Shown: positions 7,762 through 16,334 of the stretch, one piece after another
Numbering within the stretch: position 1 is the first letter of the stretch
Layout of the letters: the number at the start of each line of letters is the position of its first letter
Source of the DNA: Roseibium denhamense
GTDB lineage: Bacteria; Pseudomonadota; Alphaproteobacteria; Rhizobiales; Stappiaceae
Assembly: GCF_009711415.1 (NCBI RefSeq)
Contig: NZ_SMLZ01000099.1
Coordinates: 16,138 to 80,137 of the forward strand
DNA: 64,000 nucleotides
Direction: 5' to 3'
Notes under the pieces: generated by a model
What the model was told of the DNA's origin: nothing
Database searches by the model: none
Seen by the model: the letters and a program-made list of their open reading frames with translations, nothing else
Position numbers and translations under genes: made by a program

Positions 7762-9681
7762 GTGACATCCAAGCCCAATACACCCTTGCTCGACCGCGTG
7801 CACACGCCTGCGGATCTGAGGGAACTCGATGAAAGCGATCTGCAGCAGCTCGCAGATGAACTGCGGAGCGAAACGATCGATGCCGTATCGATCACCGGCG
7901 GCCATCTTGGCGCCGGGCTCGGTGTTGTGGAACTGACCGTTGCGCTTCACCACGTGTTCAACACGCCGGACGACAAGATCATCTGGGATGTCGGGCACCA
8001 GTGCTACCCGCATAAAATCCTGACAGGACGCAGGGACCGGATCCGCACGCTTCGGCAGAGCAACGGACTTTCCGGGTTCACCAAACGGACTGAAAGCGAA
8101 TACGACCCGTTTGGAGCTGCGCATTCATCAACGTCAATCTCCGCCGGCCTGGGAATGGCAGCCGCCCGGGATCTGAAGGGCGGCGACAATAACGTGATCG
8201 CCGTCATTGGCGATGGGGCGATGTCGGCAGGCATGGCTTATGAAGCCATGAACAATGCCGGGCACCTCGGCTCGCGCCTTATTGTCGTTCTCAATGACAA
8301 TGACATGTCGATTGCCCCGCCCGTCGGTGCGATGTCCGCCTATCTGGCCAAACTGGTGTCGGGACCGACTTATCAGTCGCTGCGCGATACGGCCAAGAAC
8401 ATCGTCAAGAACCTGCCGAAACAGCTGTTTGAAAAAGCGGCCCGCGCCGAGGAATATGCACGTGGCTTCTGGACCGGTGGAACGCTGTTCGAGGAGCTTG
8501 GGTTTTACTATGTTGGCCCCATTGACGGCCACAATATGGAACATCTCCTTCCGGTTCTGAAAAACGTGCGCGACAACCATCATGGACCGGTTCTGATCCA
8601 TGCGGTCACGCAAAAGGGCAAGGGCTACGGCCCTGCGGAAGGGGCTAAGGACAAGTATCACGGTGTTGCAAAGTTCGATGTTGTTACCGGAAAGCAGTCC
8701 AAACCCAAGGCCAATGCCCCGAGTTACACGAACGTTTTCGCAACGTCCCTGATCCGCGAAGCAGAAGAAGACGACAAGGTTGTTGCGATCACGGCGGCAA
8801 TGCCCGATGGCACGGGCCTCAATCTGTTCGGCGAAGCGTTTCCGGAGCGGACCTATGATGTCGGCATTGCCGAGCAGCACGCGGTTACGTTTGCAGCAGG
8901 CATGGCAACCGAGGGCTACAAGCCGTTCGCGGCCATCTACTCGACCTTCCTGCAACGCGCCTATGACCAGGTGGTGCATGACGTTGCGATCCAGGGTTTG
9001 CCGGTCCGGTTTCCGATTGACCGTGCCGGGCTGGTTGGCGCGGATGGACCGACCCACGCCGGTGCGTTTGACACAGCCTATCTGAGCTGTCTTCCGGGCT
9101 TCGTTGTCATGGCGGCAGCAGATGAAGTTGAACTCCGGCATATGGTCGCAACGGCAGTGGCCTATGACGAAGGCCCAATTTCATTCCGGTATCCGCGCGG
9201 GGAAGGCGTCGGGCTCGACATGCCGGATCGCGGTACCGTGCTTGAGATCGGCAAAGGCGTTATCCGGCGGGAAGGAACAAAGGTTGCCCTTCTCAGCTTC
9301 GGCGGCCGGATGAGCGAAGTGCTCAAAGCGGCCGATGAGCTGGATGCGGCCGGTCTGTCCACGACGGTTGCGGATGCGCGTTTTGCCAAGCCGCTCGACA
9401 AGGATCTGATCCGGCGCCTTGCCAGGGAACACGAGGTTCTCGTGACCGTGGAAGAAGGGTCTGCCGGAGGTTTCGGCAGCCATGTGCTGACGATGCTGGC
9501 CGAAGAGGGCCTGCTGGACCACGGACTGAAAGTGCGGCCACTCGGCCTGCCGGATGTGTATCTGGACCAGGATAAGCCGGATGCCATGTATGCCAAGGCC
9601 GGTCTAGACTGCGACGGCATCCTGAGGGCGGTATTTGCAGCCCTTGGCCAGGAAGCCCTGACCGCTGGCCGGAGCGCATAA
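7762..9681 (+). CDS. dxs: 1-deoxy-D-xylulose-5-phosphate synthase
   Basis: This thiamine-diphosphate enzyme condenses pyruvate and glyceraldehyde 3-phosphate, the first step of the methylerythritol phosphate route to isoprenoids. Visible landmarks are the N-terminal [10 protein letters not shown] and [15 protein letters not shown] segments, the ThDP motif [16 protein letters not shown], the catalytic Glu in VGIAEQHAV and the transketolase C-terminal domain. GTG at 7762 is chosen because it gives 639 residues and begins just before the conserved [15 protein letters not shown] start; a GGAG lies twelve bases upstream. An in-frame TTG at 7696 or ATG at 7720 would add a non-conserved extension. 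An intrinsic terminator follows at 9791. Confidence 0.96.
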   Translation: MTSKPNTPLLDRVHTPADLRELDESDLQQLADELRSETIDAVSITGGHLGAGLGVVELTVALHHVFNTPDDKIIWDVGHQCYPHKILTGRRDRIRTLRQSNGLSGFTKRTESEYDPFGAAHSSTSISAGLGMAAARDLKGGDNNVIAVIGDGAMSAGMAYEAMNNAGHLGSRLIVVLNDNDMSIAPPVGAMSAYLAKLVSGPTYQSLRDTAKNIVKNLPKQLFEKAARAEEYARGFWTGGTLFEELGFYYVGPIDGHNMEHLLPVLKNVRDNHHGPVLIHAVTQKGKGYGPAEGAKDKYHGVAKFDVVTGKQSKPKANAPSYTNVFATSLIREAEEDDKVVAITAAMPDGTGLNLFGEAFPERTYDVGIAEQHAVTFAAGMATEGYKPFAAIYSTFLQRAYDQVVHDVAIQGLPVRFPIDRAGLVGADGPTHAGAFDTAYLSCLPGFVVMAAADEVELRHMVATAVAYDEGPISFRYPRGEGVGLDMPDRGTVLEIGKGVIRREGTKVALLSFGGRMSEVLKAADELDAAGLSTTVADARFAKPLDKDLIRRLAREHEVLVTVEEGSAGGFGSHVLTMLAEEGLLDHGLKVRPLGLPDVYLDQDKPDAMYAKAGLDCDGILRAVFAALGQEALTAGRSA

Positions 9682-9790
9682 GGCGGCTTCATTGACGCCG
9701 TTCCCATGCCGGTATTTGGTTGGGAACGGACGCTAAATCTGCATTGACAGACGTTTCCACACCTGAGAAGGCTGGAGGCCAGCACAGACG

Positions 9791-9814
9791 CGCCGGGGTG
9801 GTCCGGCGCTTTTT
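9791..9814 (+). terminator. Intrinsic terminator after dxs
   Basis: CGCCGG (9791-9796), loop GGTGGT, CCGGCG (9803-9808), then CTTTTTG and more T-rich sequence. It separates dxs from the MFS gene that starts 30 bases later. Confidence 0.75.
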
Positions 9815-9843
9815 GTTTTGTTGCCAGTATTCCGGAGGCACTC

Positions 9844-11223
9844 ATGGCCCAGACGCTCCTTTCCGTGTCCGCGCTGCTTCTTTCTGTCGCCTTGCTGATT
9901 TTCGGGCATGGCTTGCAGACCACGCTGCTTCCGCTGGCTGCTGACCGGTTCTATTTCTCCGACTTTGAGATCGGTGCCATTTCATCCGCCTATTTCGTGG
10001 GAATGGTCCTGGGCTGCCTCGGCGCCCCTCTCCTGATCATGCGCGCCGGACATATCAGGGCTTTTGCCGCACTTGTGTCCCTGATGTCGGGCGCCGCAAT
10101 TCTGCATCCAGTAATTATCGACCCCTACGCCTGGATGATCATCCGCATCATCTCAGGGTTCAGCCTGGCCGGGTTCTACATGATCGTCGAGAGCTGGTTG
10201 AACGAGACGGCTACCAATGAAAACCGCGGCACGGTTATGTCCTTTTACATCGTGGTTCTGTTTTCCGCGCTCATGCTTGGGCAGGTGTCGGTTGCGACGA
10301 TGAGCATATCCTCGTTTATCCCATTCGCAATCGCCTCGGTGACAGTCAGCCTTGCGGTCATGCCTGTCTCACTCACCACATCCACACAACCGGCCCCAAT
10401 CACACTGGTTAGATTTCGCCCGGCCCAGCTTTACAGGAACTCTCCGGCAGCGTTTGTCGGCGTCCTCTTTATTGGCGCGGCACAGGGCTCCATTCTCACC
10501 CTCACACCGCTCTACGGCTCCCAGATCGGGCTGACCACAAACCAGGCCGCCATTTACACAGCCGCCATCATTGCCGGCGGCCTTGTCGCGCAGTGGCCGA
10601 TCGGACGGCTTTCTGACAAGGTTGACCGGCGCCTTGTGATGATTGGCCTGGGCCTTGCGGCCGCTACAGCCTCCCTTGGCATCATCACCATCGAACCAAC
10701 CACATTCATACCGGCCTTGATCAGTGCATTTCTGTTGGGCACCGTCACCCAGCCGCTCTATGCGGTTACCGTTGCCCATGCCTTCGACCACGCGCCAACA
10801 GAAGCCTTTGTTGAAACATCGTCCGGCATGCTCCTGTCCTTCGGGATCGGGTCGGTAATCGGGCCGATTTCCGCTTCGGTGTTGATGGAGTTCTTCGGGC
10901 CAGGCGGGCTTTATGTCCTCGTGATCGGCACGTGCCTTGCCATGTCGGCGTTCGTCCTCACCCGCGTGATCACGCGCGAAGCACTGACAGCCGAGGAGAA
11001 AACAGACTTCGAGTATGCATCCACCGCGCAAGTCGGCTCCGTCATCTCCACAGAAGCGCTCGATGTTGAAAACGAAGAGTATGTCATTCCGCCGGAAGAA
11101 TTTCCCGCATACGAGGACGACATCTACACATTCGAGACCACGGATGAAGCCGGAGATGGCGCGGACAATCCGGTCGATGACACTGAGGCTCCCAAGGCGT
11201 CTCCTGAGCAGACCCGTGGGTAA
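9844..11223 (+). CDS. MFS transporter with acidic C-terminal tail
   Basis: This 459-residue inner-membrane protein shows about twelve hydrophobic segments between residues 1 and 385 and the loop motif GRLSDKVDRRLV between the halves, as in major facilitator permeases of the YcaD/cyanate-permease-like group. After the last membrane segment it carries an unusual, roughly 70-residue tail (about 388-459), rich in Glu, Asp, Thr and Pro and probably cytoplasmic. The substrate is unknown. It starts 30 bases after the dxs terminator, with an upstream GGAGG five bases before ATG. It and the copper genes that follow separate dxs from tlyA. Confidence 0.88.
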   Translation: MAQTLLSVSALLLSVALLIFGHGLQTTLLPLAADRFYFSDFEIGAISSAYFVGMVLGCLGAPLLIMRAGHIRAFAALVSLMSGAAILHPVIIDPYAWMIIRIISGFSLAGFYMIVESWLNETATNENRGTVMSFYIVVLFSALMLGQVSVATMSISSFIPFAIASVTVSLAVMPVSLTTSTQPAPITLVRFRPAQLYRNSPAAFVGVLFIGAAQGSILTLTPLYGSQIGLTTNQAAIYTAAIIAGGLVAQWPIGRLSDKVDRRLVMIGLGLAAATASLGIITIEPTTFIPALISAFLLGTVTQPLYAVTVAHAFDHAPTEAFVETSSGMLLSFGIGSVIGPISASVLMEFFGPGGLYVLVIGTCLAMSAFVLTRVITREALTAEEKTDFEYASTAQVGSVISTEALDVENEEYVIPPEEFPAYEDDIYTFETTDEAGDGADNPVDDTEAPKASPEQTRG

Positions 11224-11303
11224 CGTCTTTTGTGCGGCCTGAGCGGAGCACCTGCGCCGTTTCGCCCCTCGACAGCCGGGTGTAACCGGCCTATAGCCGC
11301 TGT

Positions 11304-11696
11304 ATGAAGCCGAATTTGAACTTGCTGTTGGTCTTGAACGCGGAACGGCGCCCCCTTGTGGCGCTCGCCATGATCGCGTTTTCGCTGCGGCTTGTTCTTT
11401 TGATCCTCGGAACTGCGCTCTCTGCAAACAGTGCCGTGGCCAGCGGCCTGACAGCCCTGTGTTCTCCTTCCGGACAGTCGCAGATACTGCCCGGTTCCCA
11501 CAATCCGGCAGACTGCAATTGCGGCCCGGTCTGCGCCCATGGCTGCTCACTCGGACACTGCGCTTCCGGAACGCTTTCTGATCGGCTGACGGCCGCAGCT
11601 GCCCCGCACCTGTCCGCCGCTATCATCCGTGAAACACGGCTTACCGGATGTCATACCGGGACACCGATCCGGGCACCCCCTTCTTTCTTGATCTGA
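11304..11696 (+). CDS. DUF2946-like small secreted or membrane protein of the copper cassette
   Basis: This 130-residue protein has one N-terminal hydrophobic segment (about 18-45), then a cysteine-rich stretch with the spacing C-N-C-G-P-V-C-A-H-G-C and a further His-Cys (about residues 70-86). I assign it to the DUF2946-like proteins frequently found just upstream of PCu(A)C and SCO genes, partly from that context. The cysteines and histidines suggest metal binding, but no function is proven. It precedes the PCu(A)C gene by 38 bases in the same direction. No clear ribosome binding site precedes the ATG, so the exact start is uncertain. Confidence 0.6.
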   Translation: MKPNLNLLLVLNAERRPLVALAMIAFSLRLVLLILGTALSANSAVASGLTALCSPSGQSQILPGSHNPADCNCGPVCAHGCSLGHCASGTLSDRLTAAAAPHLSAAIIRETRLTGCHTGTPIRAPPSFLI

Positions 11697-11734
11697 CAAA
11701 CGCAAAAACACTCAGACATCAAGAAAGCTAGACC

Positions 11735-12280
11735 ATGAAACTCTGGACCTCTATCGCCCTTGCGGCCACCCTTACACTCGGCTCGTTCTCAGCGTTTGCC
11801 CACGACTACAAGGTGGGTGATTTGACGCTCGTTCACCCGTGGACCCGGGCAACCCCTCCGAAAGCCAAGGCCGGTGGCGGATTTATTGAAATCATCAATT
11901 CCGGGACTGAGGCTGACCGTCTTGTCGGCGCAAGATCAGATTTCGCCGCAAAGGTCGAAATCCATGAAATGGCCGTCACGGATGGCATCATGAGGATGCG
12001 CGAACTGGACAACGGCATCGAGATCCCGGCTGGCGGGACGGTCGCTCTTGAACCGGGCGGATTGCACATCATGTTCATGGGCCTGAAACAACCGTTCGAA
12101 GAAGGGTCAACGGTGCCGGTCGTCCTGACATTTGAAAAGGCGGGCGACTACGCCATTGACCTTGCTGTTGCCAAGATGGGCGCAAAGGCGTCCGGCAAGG
12201 ATGGGCATGATCACGGCCACGGCGATCACGGCAAAATGAACCACGGTACGGATGGACACAACCATTCCGACCATAACTAA
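11735..12280 (+). CDS. Periplasmic copper chaperone PCu(A)C with histidine-rich tail
   Basis: A signal peptide (residues 1-22, ending SAFA) leads into a PCu(A)C domain: VHPWTRATPPKAKAGGGF, HEMAVTDGIMRMREL and GGLHIMFMGLK together give the family's His/Met copper ligand set. Such proteins hand Cu(I) to cytochrome c oxidase assembly, usually with SCO, whose gene follows after 30 bases. The C-terminus (about 152-181) adds a dense run of His, Asp and Gly residues that could bind further metal ions. Length is 181 residues, longer than the minimal family because of this tail. Confidence 0.92.
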   Translation: MKLWTSIALAATLTLGSFSAFAHDYKVGDLTLVHPWTRATPPKAKAGGGFIEIINSGTEADRLVGARSDFAAKVEIHEMAVTDGIMRMRELDNGIEIPAGGTVALEPGGLHIMFMGLKQPFEEGSTVPVVLTFEKAGDYAIDLAVAKMGAKASGKDGHDHGHGDHGKMNHGTDGHNHSDHN

Positions 12281-12310
12281 TGCTGCAAATTCATCCGAAG
12301 AGGTGACCTC

Positions 12311-12937
12311 ATGTCAGGTTTGAAACTCTTCCGGATCGTGGCTTGGGCGGCAGTTGCCGTCCTTGCTGCCGGCTCCGGATACCTTGTTTATCAACAGACC
12401 GTAGCTAGCTCGAATTCCGGGGCGCTCATTGAGCCCCTTGCATCCATCGGTGGCGATTTCGAGCTCGTGAACGGCAATGGCGAGGCCGTTACTCAAGACA
12501 CCTTTGCCGGTAAACCGACGCTGATGTTTTTCGGCTTCACCTACTGCCCTGACGTTTGCCCGACAACACTTGCCGAGCTTCAGGGCTGGATGGAAGTTCT
12601 GGGAGAAGATGCCGGAAAGCTCAACTACGCTTTCGTGACCGTGGATCCGGAACGGGATACCCCGGAAGTCATGCGTGATTATGTCTGGGCGTTTGATGAG
12701 CGCATCACACCGTTGACCGGCACGCCGGAGCAAGTTGAGGCGATGCTGAAGACCTACCGTGTCTACGCCAAGAAAGTTCCTCTTGACGATGGCGACTACA
12801 CGATGGACCATTCTGCCGCCGTGTATCTCATGAATGCAGACAACAAGTTCGTGGGGACAATCGCCTATCAGGAATCGGAAGAGACGACGCTGGCGAAATT
12901 GAAGCGGCTGATTGAAAACGCGGCACCGTCAACCTGA
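12311..12937 (+). CDS. SCO1/SenC-family thioredoxin-like copper protein
   Basis: This 208-residue protein has an N-terminal membrane anchor (about 8-28) and a periplasmic thioredoxin-like domain. The copper-binding CxxxC is in FTYCPDVCPTTL and the distal His in MDHSAAVYLM, so all three expected ligands are present. SCO proteins mature the CuA centre of cytochrome c oxidase. Together with the preceding PCu(A)C gene it forms a compact copper-delivery cassette. A GAGGTGA sequence precedes the ATG. Confidence 0.94.
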   Translation: MSGLKLFRIVAWAAVAVLAAGSGYLVYQQTVASSNSGALIEPLASIGGDFELVNGNGEAVTQDTFAGKPTLMFFGFTYCPDVCPTTLAELQGWMEVLGEDAGKLNYAFVTVDPERDTPEVMRDYVWAFDERITPLTGTPEQVEAMLKTYRVYAKKVPLDDGDYTMDHSAAVYLMNADNKFVGTIAYQESEETTLAKLKRLIENAAPST

Positions 12938-12963
12938 CGGGCCTGACAGGACGGAAGCGGCGC

Positions 12964-13098
12964 ATGAACTCTCCGCTTTACATAGCTCTTTCCGCTGGCG
13001 CGACGGGTCTTGTCGCGCTTGCGCTTTTGCTTTGGCTCTACGCTGGCGAACGGGTTTATGCCGACCGGCTCATCTCCATGATTGCAAACTGCTTTTGA
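12964..13098 (+). CDS. 44-residue single-pass membrane protein (small ORF)
   Basis: The frame starts MNSPLYIALSAGATGLVAL and ends RLISMIANCF. Residues 7-28 form one strong hydrophobic helix followed by a charged end, a typical small membrane protein. It lies 26 bases after the SCO gene in the same direction, with GGAAGCGG seven or so bases upstream as a possible ribosome binding site. It could be an accessory factor of the copper cassette or an unrelated peptide. Support is its composition and position only; I recognise no family. Confidence 0.5.
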   Translation: MNSPLYIALSAGATGLVALALLLWLYAGERVYADRLISMIANCF

Positions 13099-13149
13099 AC
13101 CGGCACTTCCCCCTTTCCAGATCCCCACGTAATCGCTAGAACCGCGCGC

Positions 13150-13890
13150 ATGTCAAAATTGCGCCTCGATCAGTTTCTGGCAGAAAATGGCCACTTTGAA
13201 ACCCGCGCCCGTGCGCGGGATGCCATTTTGCGCGGGACAGTTTCGGTCAACGGAACGGTGATCGAAAAACCTGCGCACAAGGTACCGGTAGGGGCCCAGA
13301 TCGCCGTTTCAGATCCAGCTGCGAACTATGTATCGCGCGCAGCACTGAAGCTCATCGGGGGACTATCCGTCTTCAACGTGGATCCATCGGGCAAGGTATG
13401 CCTCGACATCGGGGCATCGACAGGCGGGTTTACCCAGGTGCTTTTGGAGCGCAGCGCTGCAAAAATCCACGCAATTGATGTTGGACATGACCAGCTGCAC
13501 CACAGCCTCCGCGATCATCCGCTGGTCGTTGCGCAGGACGGCCTGAATGCCCGGGAGCTCACGCAAGAAAACCTTGGCGGAGACGCGCCTGCGCTATTGG
13601 TATCAGATGTCAGTTTCATTTCCCTGAAACTCGCCTTGCCGCCTGCGCTTGGACTTGCCGCGCCCGGGGCCGAGGGCGTCTTCCTGGTCAAACCCCAGTT
13701 CGAAGCTGGCAAAGACAAGATCGGCAAGGGCGGTCTGGTTGACGAGGTAACGGCCACAGATACGGCTGAGGATCTGCGGCTATGGCTTGACCAGCAGCCG
13801 GGCTGGACGGCTGGCGGACTTGTTCCCTCACCGGTCAAAGGTGGCGACGGCAATGCTGAGTGGCTGCTTTACGGGAAGAAGGCTGTTTGA
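13150..13890 (+). CDS. tlyA: TlyA-family rRNA (cytidine-2'-O)-methyltransferase / haemolysin A homologue
   Basis: Residues 3-60 are an S4 RNA-binding domain (LRLDQFLAENGHFETRARA). Residues 60-240 are an FtsJ-type Rossmann methyltransferase with the SAM-binding motif CLDIGASTGGFTQVLL and a Lys in VKPQFEAGKDKIGKGG. The 246-residue length fits the family, which methylates rRNA with SAM. It leads an apparent rightward operon with the two downstream methyltransferase genes, and in relatives it follows dxs directly. Confidence 0.92.
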   Translation: MSKLRLDQFLAENGHFETRARARDAILRGTVSVNGTVIEKPAHKVPVGAQIAVSDPAANYVSRAALKLIGGLSVFNVDPSGKVCLDIGASTGGFTQVLLERSAAKIHAIDVGHDQLHHSLRDHPLVVAQDGLNARELTQENLGGDAPALLVSDVSFISLKLALPPALGLAAPGAEGVFLVKPQFEAGKDKIGKGGLVDEVTATDTAEDLRLWLDQQPGWTAGGLVPSPVKGGDGNAEWLLYGKKAV

Positions 13891-13940
13891 ATGGTTACAT
13901 CAAGCTTGCCCGGCTACCCGTTCGGCGGTATCGCTCGCAC

Positions 13941-15173
13941 ATGAATGAGACCCATTTAGAGATTAAAGAACTCGGCCATCGCGGCGACGGTATCGCGTTT
14001 ACCGATGAGGGCCCGGTCTATGTCGCAGGGGCTTTGCCGGGCGAGACCATCCGCGTTCGCATGGATGGCAACCGGGCAGACCTTATCGAGATTATCGTCC
14101 CCTCCCCGGATCGCGTGGCACCGGTCTGCACACATGATCCTGCCTCGGGCAGCTGCTTCATGCAGCATTTGGCGGAACAGCCGTACCTTGTCTGGAAACG
14201 AAGCCTTGTGGAAAACGCACTTAGAAGCGCGGGGATTACCACCGAGGTTTCTGAAACCGTCGCAGCAACTGCCGGAGGCCGCCGCCGGGCCGTGTTCAGC
14301 GCGGCCCGCAAAGGCCGGTCAGTGGTGTTGGGCTATTACGGCCGGGCGAGCCATGACCTCTTTGATGCTGCCGGCTGTGCCGTTCTCACCCCGCAGATTG
14401 AGCGCAGTCTTGCAGGGCTCAAGGAATTGGCCGCTTTGGTCCTGCCGAAGAAAGGCGACCTGCGTGTGACAGTATTGGAGACCACCGCTGGTCTCGATGT
14501 TGCCCTTGAAAAAGCCGCCGCGTCCTATGACCGCCAGATTGCAGCGCTCTGCAAGAAGGCTGCGGACCTCGGCCTTGCCCGGCTGTCGGTCAACGGCGAG
14601 ATCCTTCTGGAGATCCGCCCGCCCCTTCTCGATATGGGAGGTACCGGCATCGTTCCGCCGCCCGGCGGATTCACGCAGGCAACGGTCGCCGCGGAAGAAG
14701 CTCTGGCGCAGCTTGTGGTTCAGGGAGCCGGCAAAAGCAAATGGGTTGCCGATCTTTTTTCAGGTATCGGCACATTCGCCCTCCGGCTGGCCCGGGTGGC
14801 CAACGTCCACGCCGTGGAAGGCGATGCAGCCGCCATTGCAGCCTTCGACAGGGCCCTGCGCAAACCTCAGGGCCTTAAAAAAGTGACTTTCGAAAGGCGC
14901 GACCTTTTCCGCCGTCCGCTGGTGCGTGACGAACTTGAACCGTTTAACGCCGTTGTCTTCGACCCGCCGCGCGCTGGTGCCCAGGCCCAGGCCGAACAGC
15001 TGGCCCGCTCAAAGGTCAAGACAATCGTCGCTGTCTCGTGCAATCCGGCCACGTTTGCCAGGGATGTAAAGATCTTGATGGAGGGCGGCTACACGCTCAA
15101 AAGTGTCACACCCGTGGACCAGTTCCAGTTTTCGCCCCATATTGAGGTGGTCGGTGTCTTGATGCGGGAGTGA
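13941..15173 (+). CDS. Class I SAM-dependent RNA m5U methyltransferase (TrmA/RlmD-like)
   Basis: This 410-residue protein combines an N-terminal TRAM-like region (1-55) with an RNA 5-methyluridine methyltransferase domain. The C-terminus carries FDPPRAGAQ and the catalytic-Cys segment VSCNPATFARD. The iron-sulphur cysteines are incomplete: Cys63, Cys72 and Cys146 align with the family pattern, but the second of the usual four is Ser69. The ATG at 13941 gives the conserved N-terminus; an earlier in-frame start overlaps tlyA. It lies 50 bases after tlyA and three bases before the next methyltransferase. Whether it acts on 23S rRNA or tRNA is not determined. Confidence 0.9.
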   Translation: MNETHLEIKELGHRGDGIAFTDEGPVYVAGALPGETIRVRMDGNRADLIEIIVPSPDRVAPVCTHDPASGSCFMQHLAEQPYLVWKRSLVENALRSAGITTEVSETVAATAGGRRRAVFSAARKGRSVVLGYYGRASHDLFDAAGCAVLTPQIERSLAGLKELAALVLPKKGDLRVTVLETTAGLDVALEKAAASYDRQIAALCKKAADLGLARLSVNGEILLEIRPPLLDMGGTGIVPPPGGFTQATVAAEEALAQLVVQGAGKSKWVADLFSGIGTFALRLARVANVHAVEGDAAAIAAFDRALRKPQGLKKVTFERRDLFRRPLVRDELEPFNAVVFDPPRAGAQAQAEQLARSKVKTIVAVSCNPATFARDVKILMEGGYTLKSVTPVDQFQFSPHIEVVGVLMRE

Positions 15174-15176
15174 CGG

Positions 15177-16286
15177 ATGAGCGCAGCGGAGATGAAAGTC
15201 AGGTCAGGTACGGCAGACCGGCGGCCACCGCTGTCCAAGCTGGCCAGACGGACCCGCTATGCGGTTCAGCAGGGCAGCCGGGTTGCGCTTTACACTGTTC
15301 ACTCCGAAGCCATGAAACGGATGACCCGTCGGATTTCAAAGGATCTTCCGGAAACGCCCAAGGTTATTCCGGATGGCCCGGTTCCGACCCAGCGGCGGCT
15401 GTTGTCAGACATTGCGCGGTTGTTTGCCGACGACCTGAAGGCAGCCGAAGCCGGTCTTTATCCGCTCCCGGACGATGGGACAATGAGCCCGCGCGAACTT
15501 CTGCGCGTCAGCCAGGCCTTCTTCAAGGACGTGCCGGAAGTTGCCCGGCGCCGCGCCGAACAGGCCCACCAGGAGGTCAATAAGGATCCGCAGGGCTTTG
15601 CGGCCGCGCTTCCCCGCTATTACCGGCAGAATTTCCATTTCCAAACCGATGGCTGGCTTTCACAGGACAGCGCCCGTCTCTACGACTTTCAGGTCGACGT
15701 TCTGTTCTCCGGCGCAACGGCCGCCATGAGGCGCAAGGCGCTGGTGCCGTTCGCGGATATCCTGAAGCGCAAAGATCAGCGCAAGGTCGCCTATCTGGAC
15801 ATTGCGACCGGAACAGGCGGTTTGCTACGCCCCGCCCTTGAAGCGTTTCCGCGCCTTACCGGGATCGGTCTGGATCTGTCCGAGCCCTACTTGTCAGTTG
15901 CCCGGGAAAGGTTCGCGAGCCGCCGCGCAACCTATGTGACCGCCATGGCCGAGGAGCTTCCCTTCGCTGACAACTCCATGGACGTGATCTCCTGTGTATT
16001 TCTGTTTCACGAACTGCCGCCGAAAGTGCGCCGGCAGGTGGTTGCGGAGGTCGCCCGTGTGTTGAAGCCAGGCGGCTCATTCCTGTTCGTGGACAGCCTG
16101 CAAAACGGGGACGTGCCGGACTATGACGGTCTCTTGTCGGTTTTCCCGCAGATGTTCCATGAACCGTATTATACATCTTATCTGTCTGAAGACCTGACCG
16201 GCCTATGCGCCGAGGCTGGCATGGAGCAGCGCTGGATGGCACCGGCTTTCGTCTCGCGCGCCGCTGAATTCATAAAATCCGGATAA
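15177..16286 (+). CDS. Class I SAM-dependent methyltransferase (UbiE-like domain)
   Basis: This 369-residue protein has a helical N-terminal half (1-190) of unknown role and a C-terminal methyltransferase domain: DIATGTGG (about 203-210) as SAM-binding loop I, the acidic residue in GIGLDLSEPYL, MAEELPFADNSMDVISC and ARVLKPGGSFLFVDS. The C-terminal domain resembles UbiE/Coq5-like C-methyltransferases, but the large extension sets it apart and the substrate is unknown. The ATG lies three bases after the stop of the RNA methyltransferase gene, so the two are surely cotranscribed. A hairpin with T-run follows three bases after the stop. Confidence 0.85.
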   Translation: MSAAEMKVRSGTADRRPPLSKLARRTRYAVQQGSRVALYTVHSEAMKRMTRRISKDLPETPKVIPDGPVPTQRRLLSDIARLFADDLKAAEAGLYPLPDDGTMSPRELLRVSQAFFKDVPEVARRRAEQAHQEVNKDPQGFAAALPRYYRQNFHFQTDGWLSQDSARLYDFQVDVLFSGATAAMRRKALVPFADILKRKDQRKVAYLDIATGTGGLLRPALEAFPRLTGIGLDLSEPYLSVARERFASRRATYVTAMAEELPFADNSMDVISCVFLFHELPPKVRRQVVAEVARVLKPGGSFLFVDSLQNGDVPDYDGLLSVFPQMFHEPYYTSYLSEDLTGLCAEAGMEQRWMAPAFVSRAAEFIKSG

Positions 16287-16288
16287 CC

Positions 16289-16311
16289 TTTCAGTCATAC
16301 TGAAATTTTTT
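16289..16311 (+). terminator. Weak terminator or operator hairpin after the methyltransferase gene
   Basis: TTTCAGT (16289-16295), loop CAT, ACTGAAA (16299-16305), then TTTTTT. The stem is AT-rich, so it may terminate weakly. Confidence 0.45.
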
Positions 16312-16334
16312 CATTCTTTGTCTTGTGACTGAAA
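16289..16334. promoter_or_regulatory. Three ACTGAAA half-sites upstream of the HTH-RibB gene
   Basis: ACTGAAA occurs inverted at 16289-16295 and direct at 16299-16305 and 16328-16334, the last overlapping the first possible start codon. The downstream protein has a helix-turn-helix domain, so autoregulation at these sites is conceivable. This is inference only. Confidence 0.3.
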
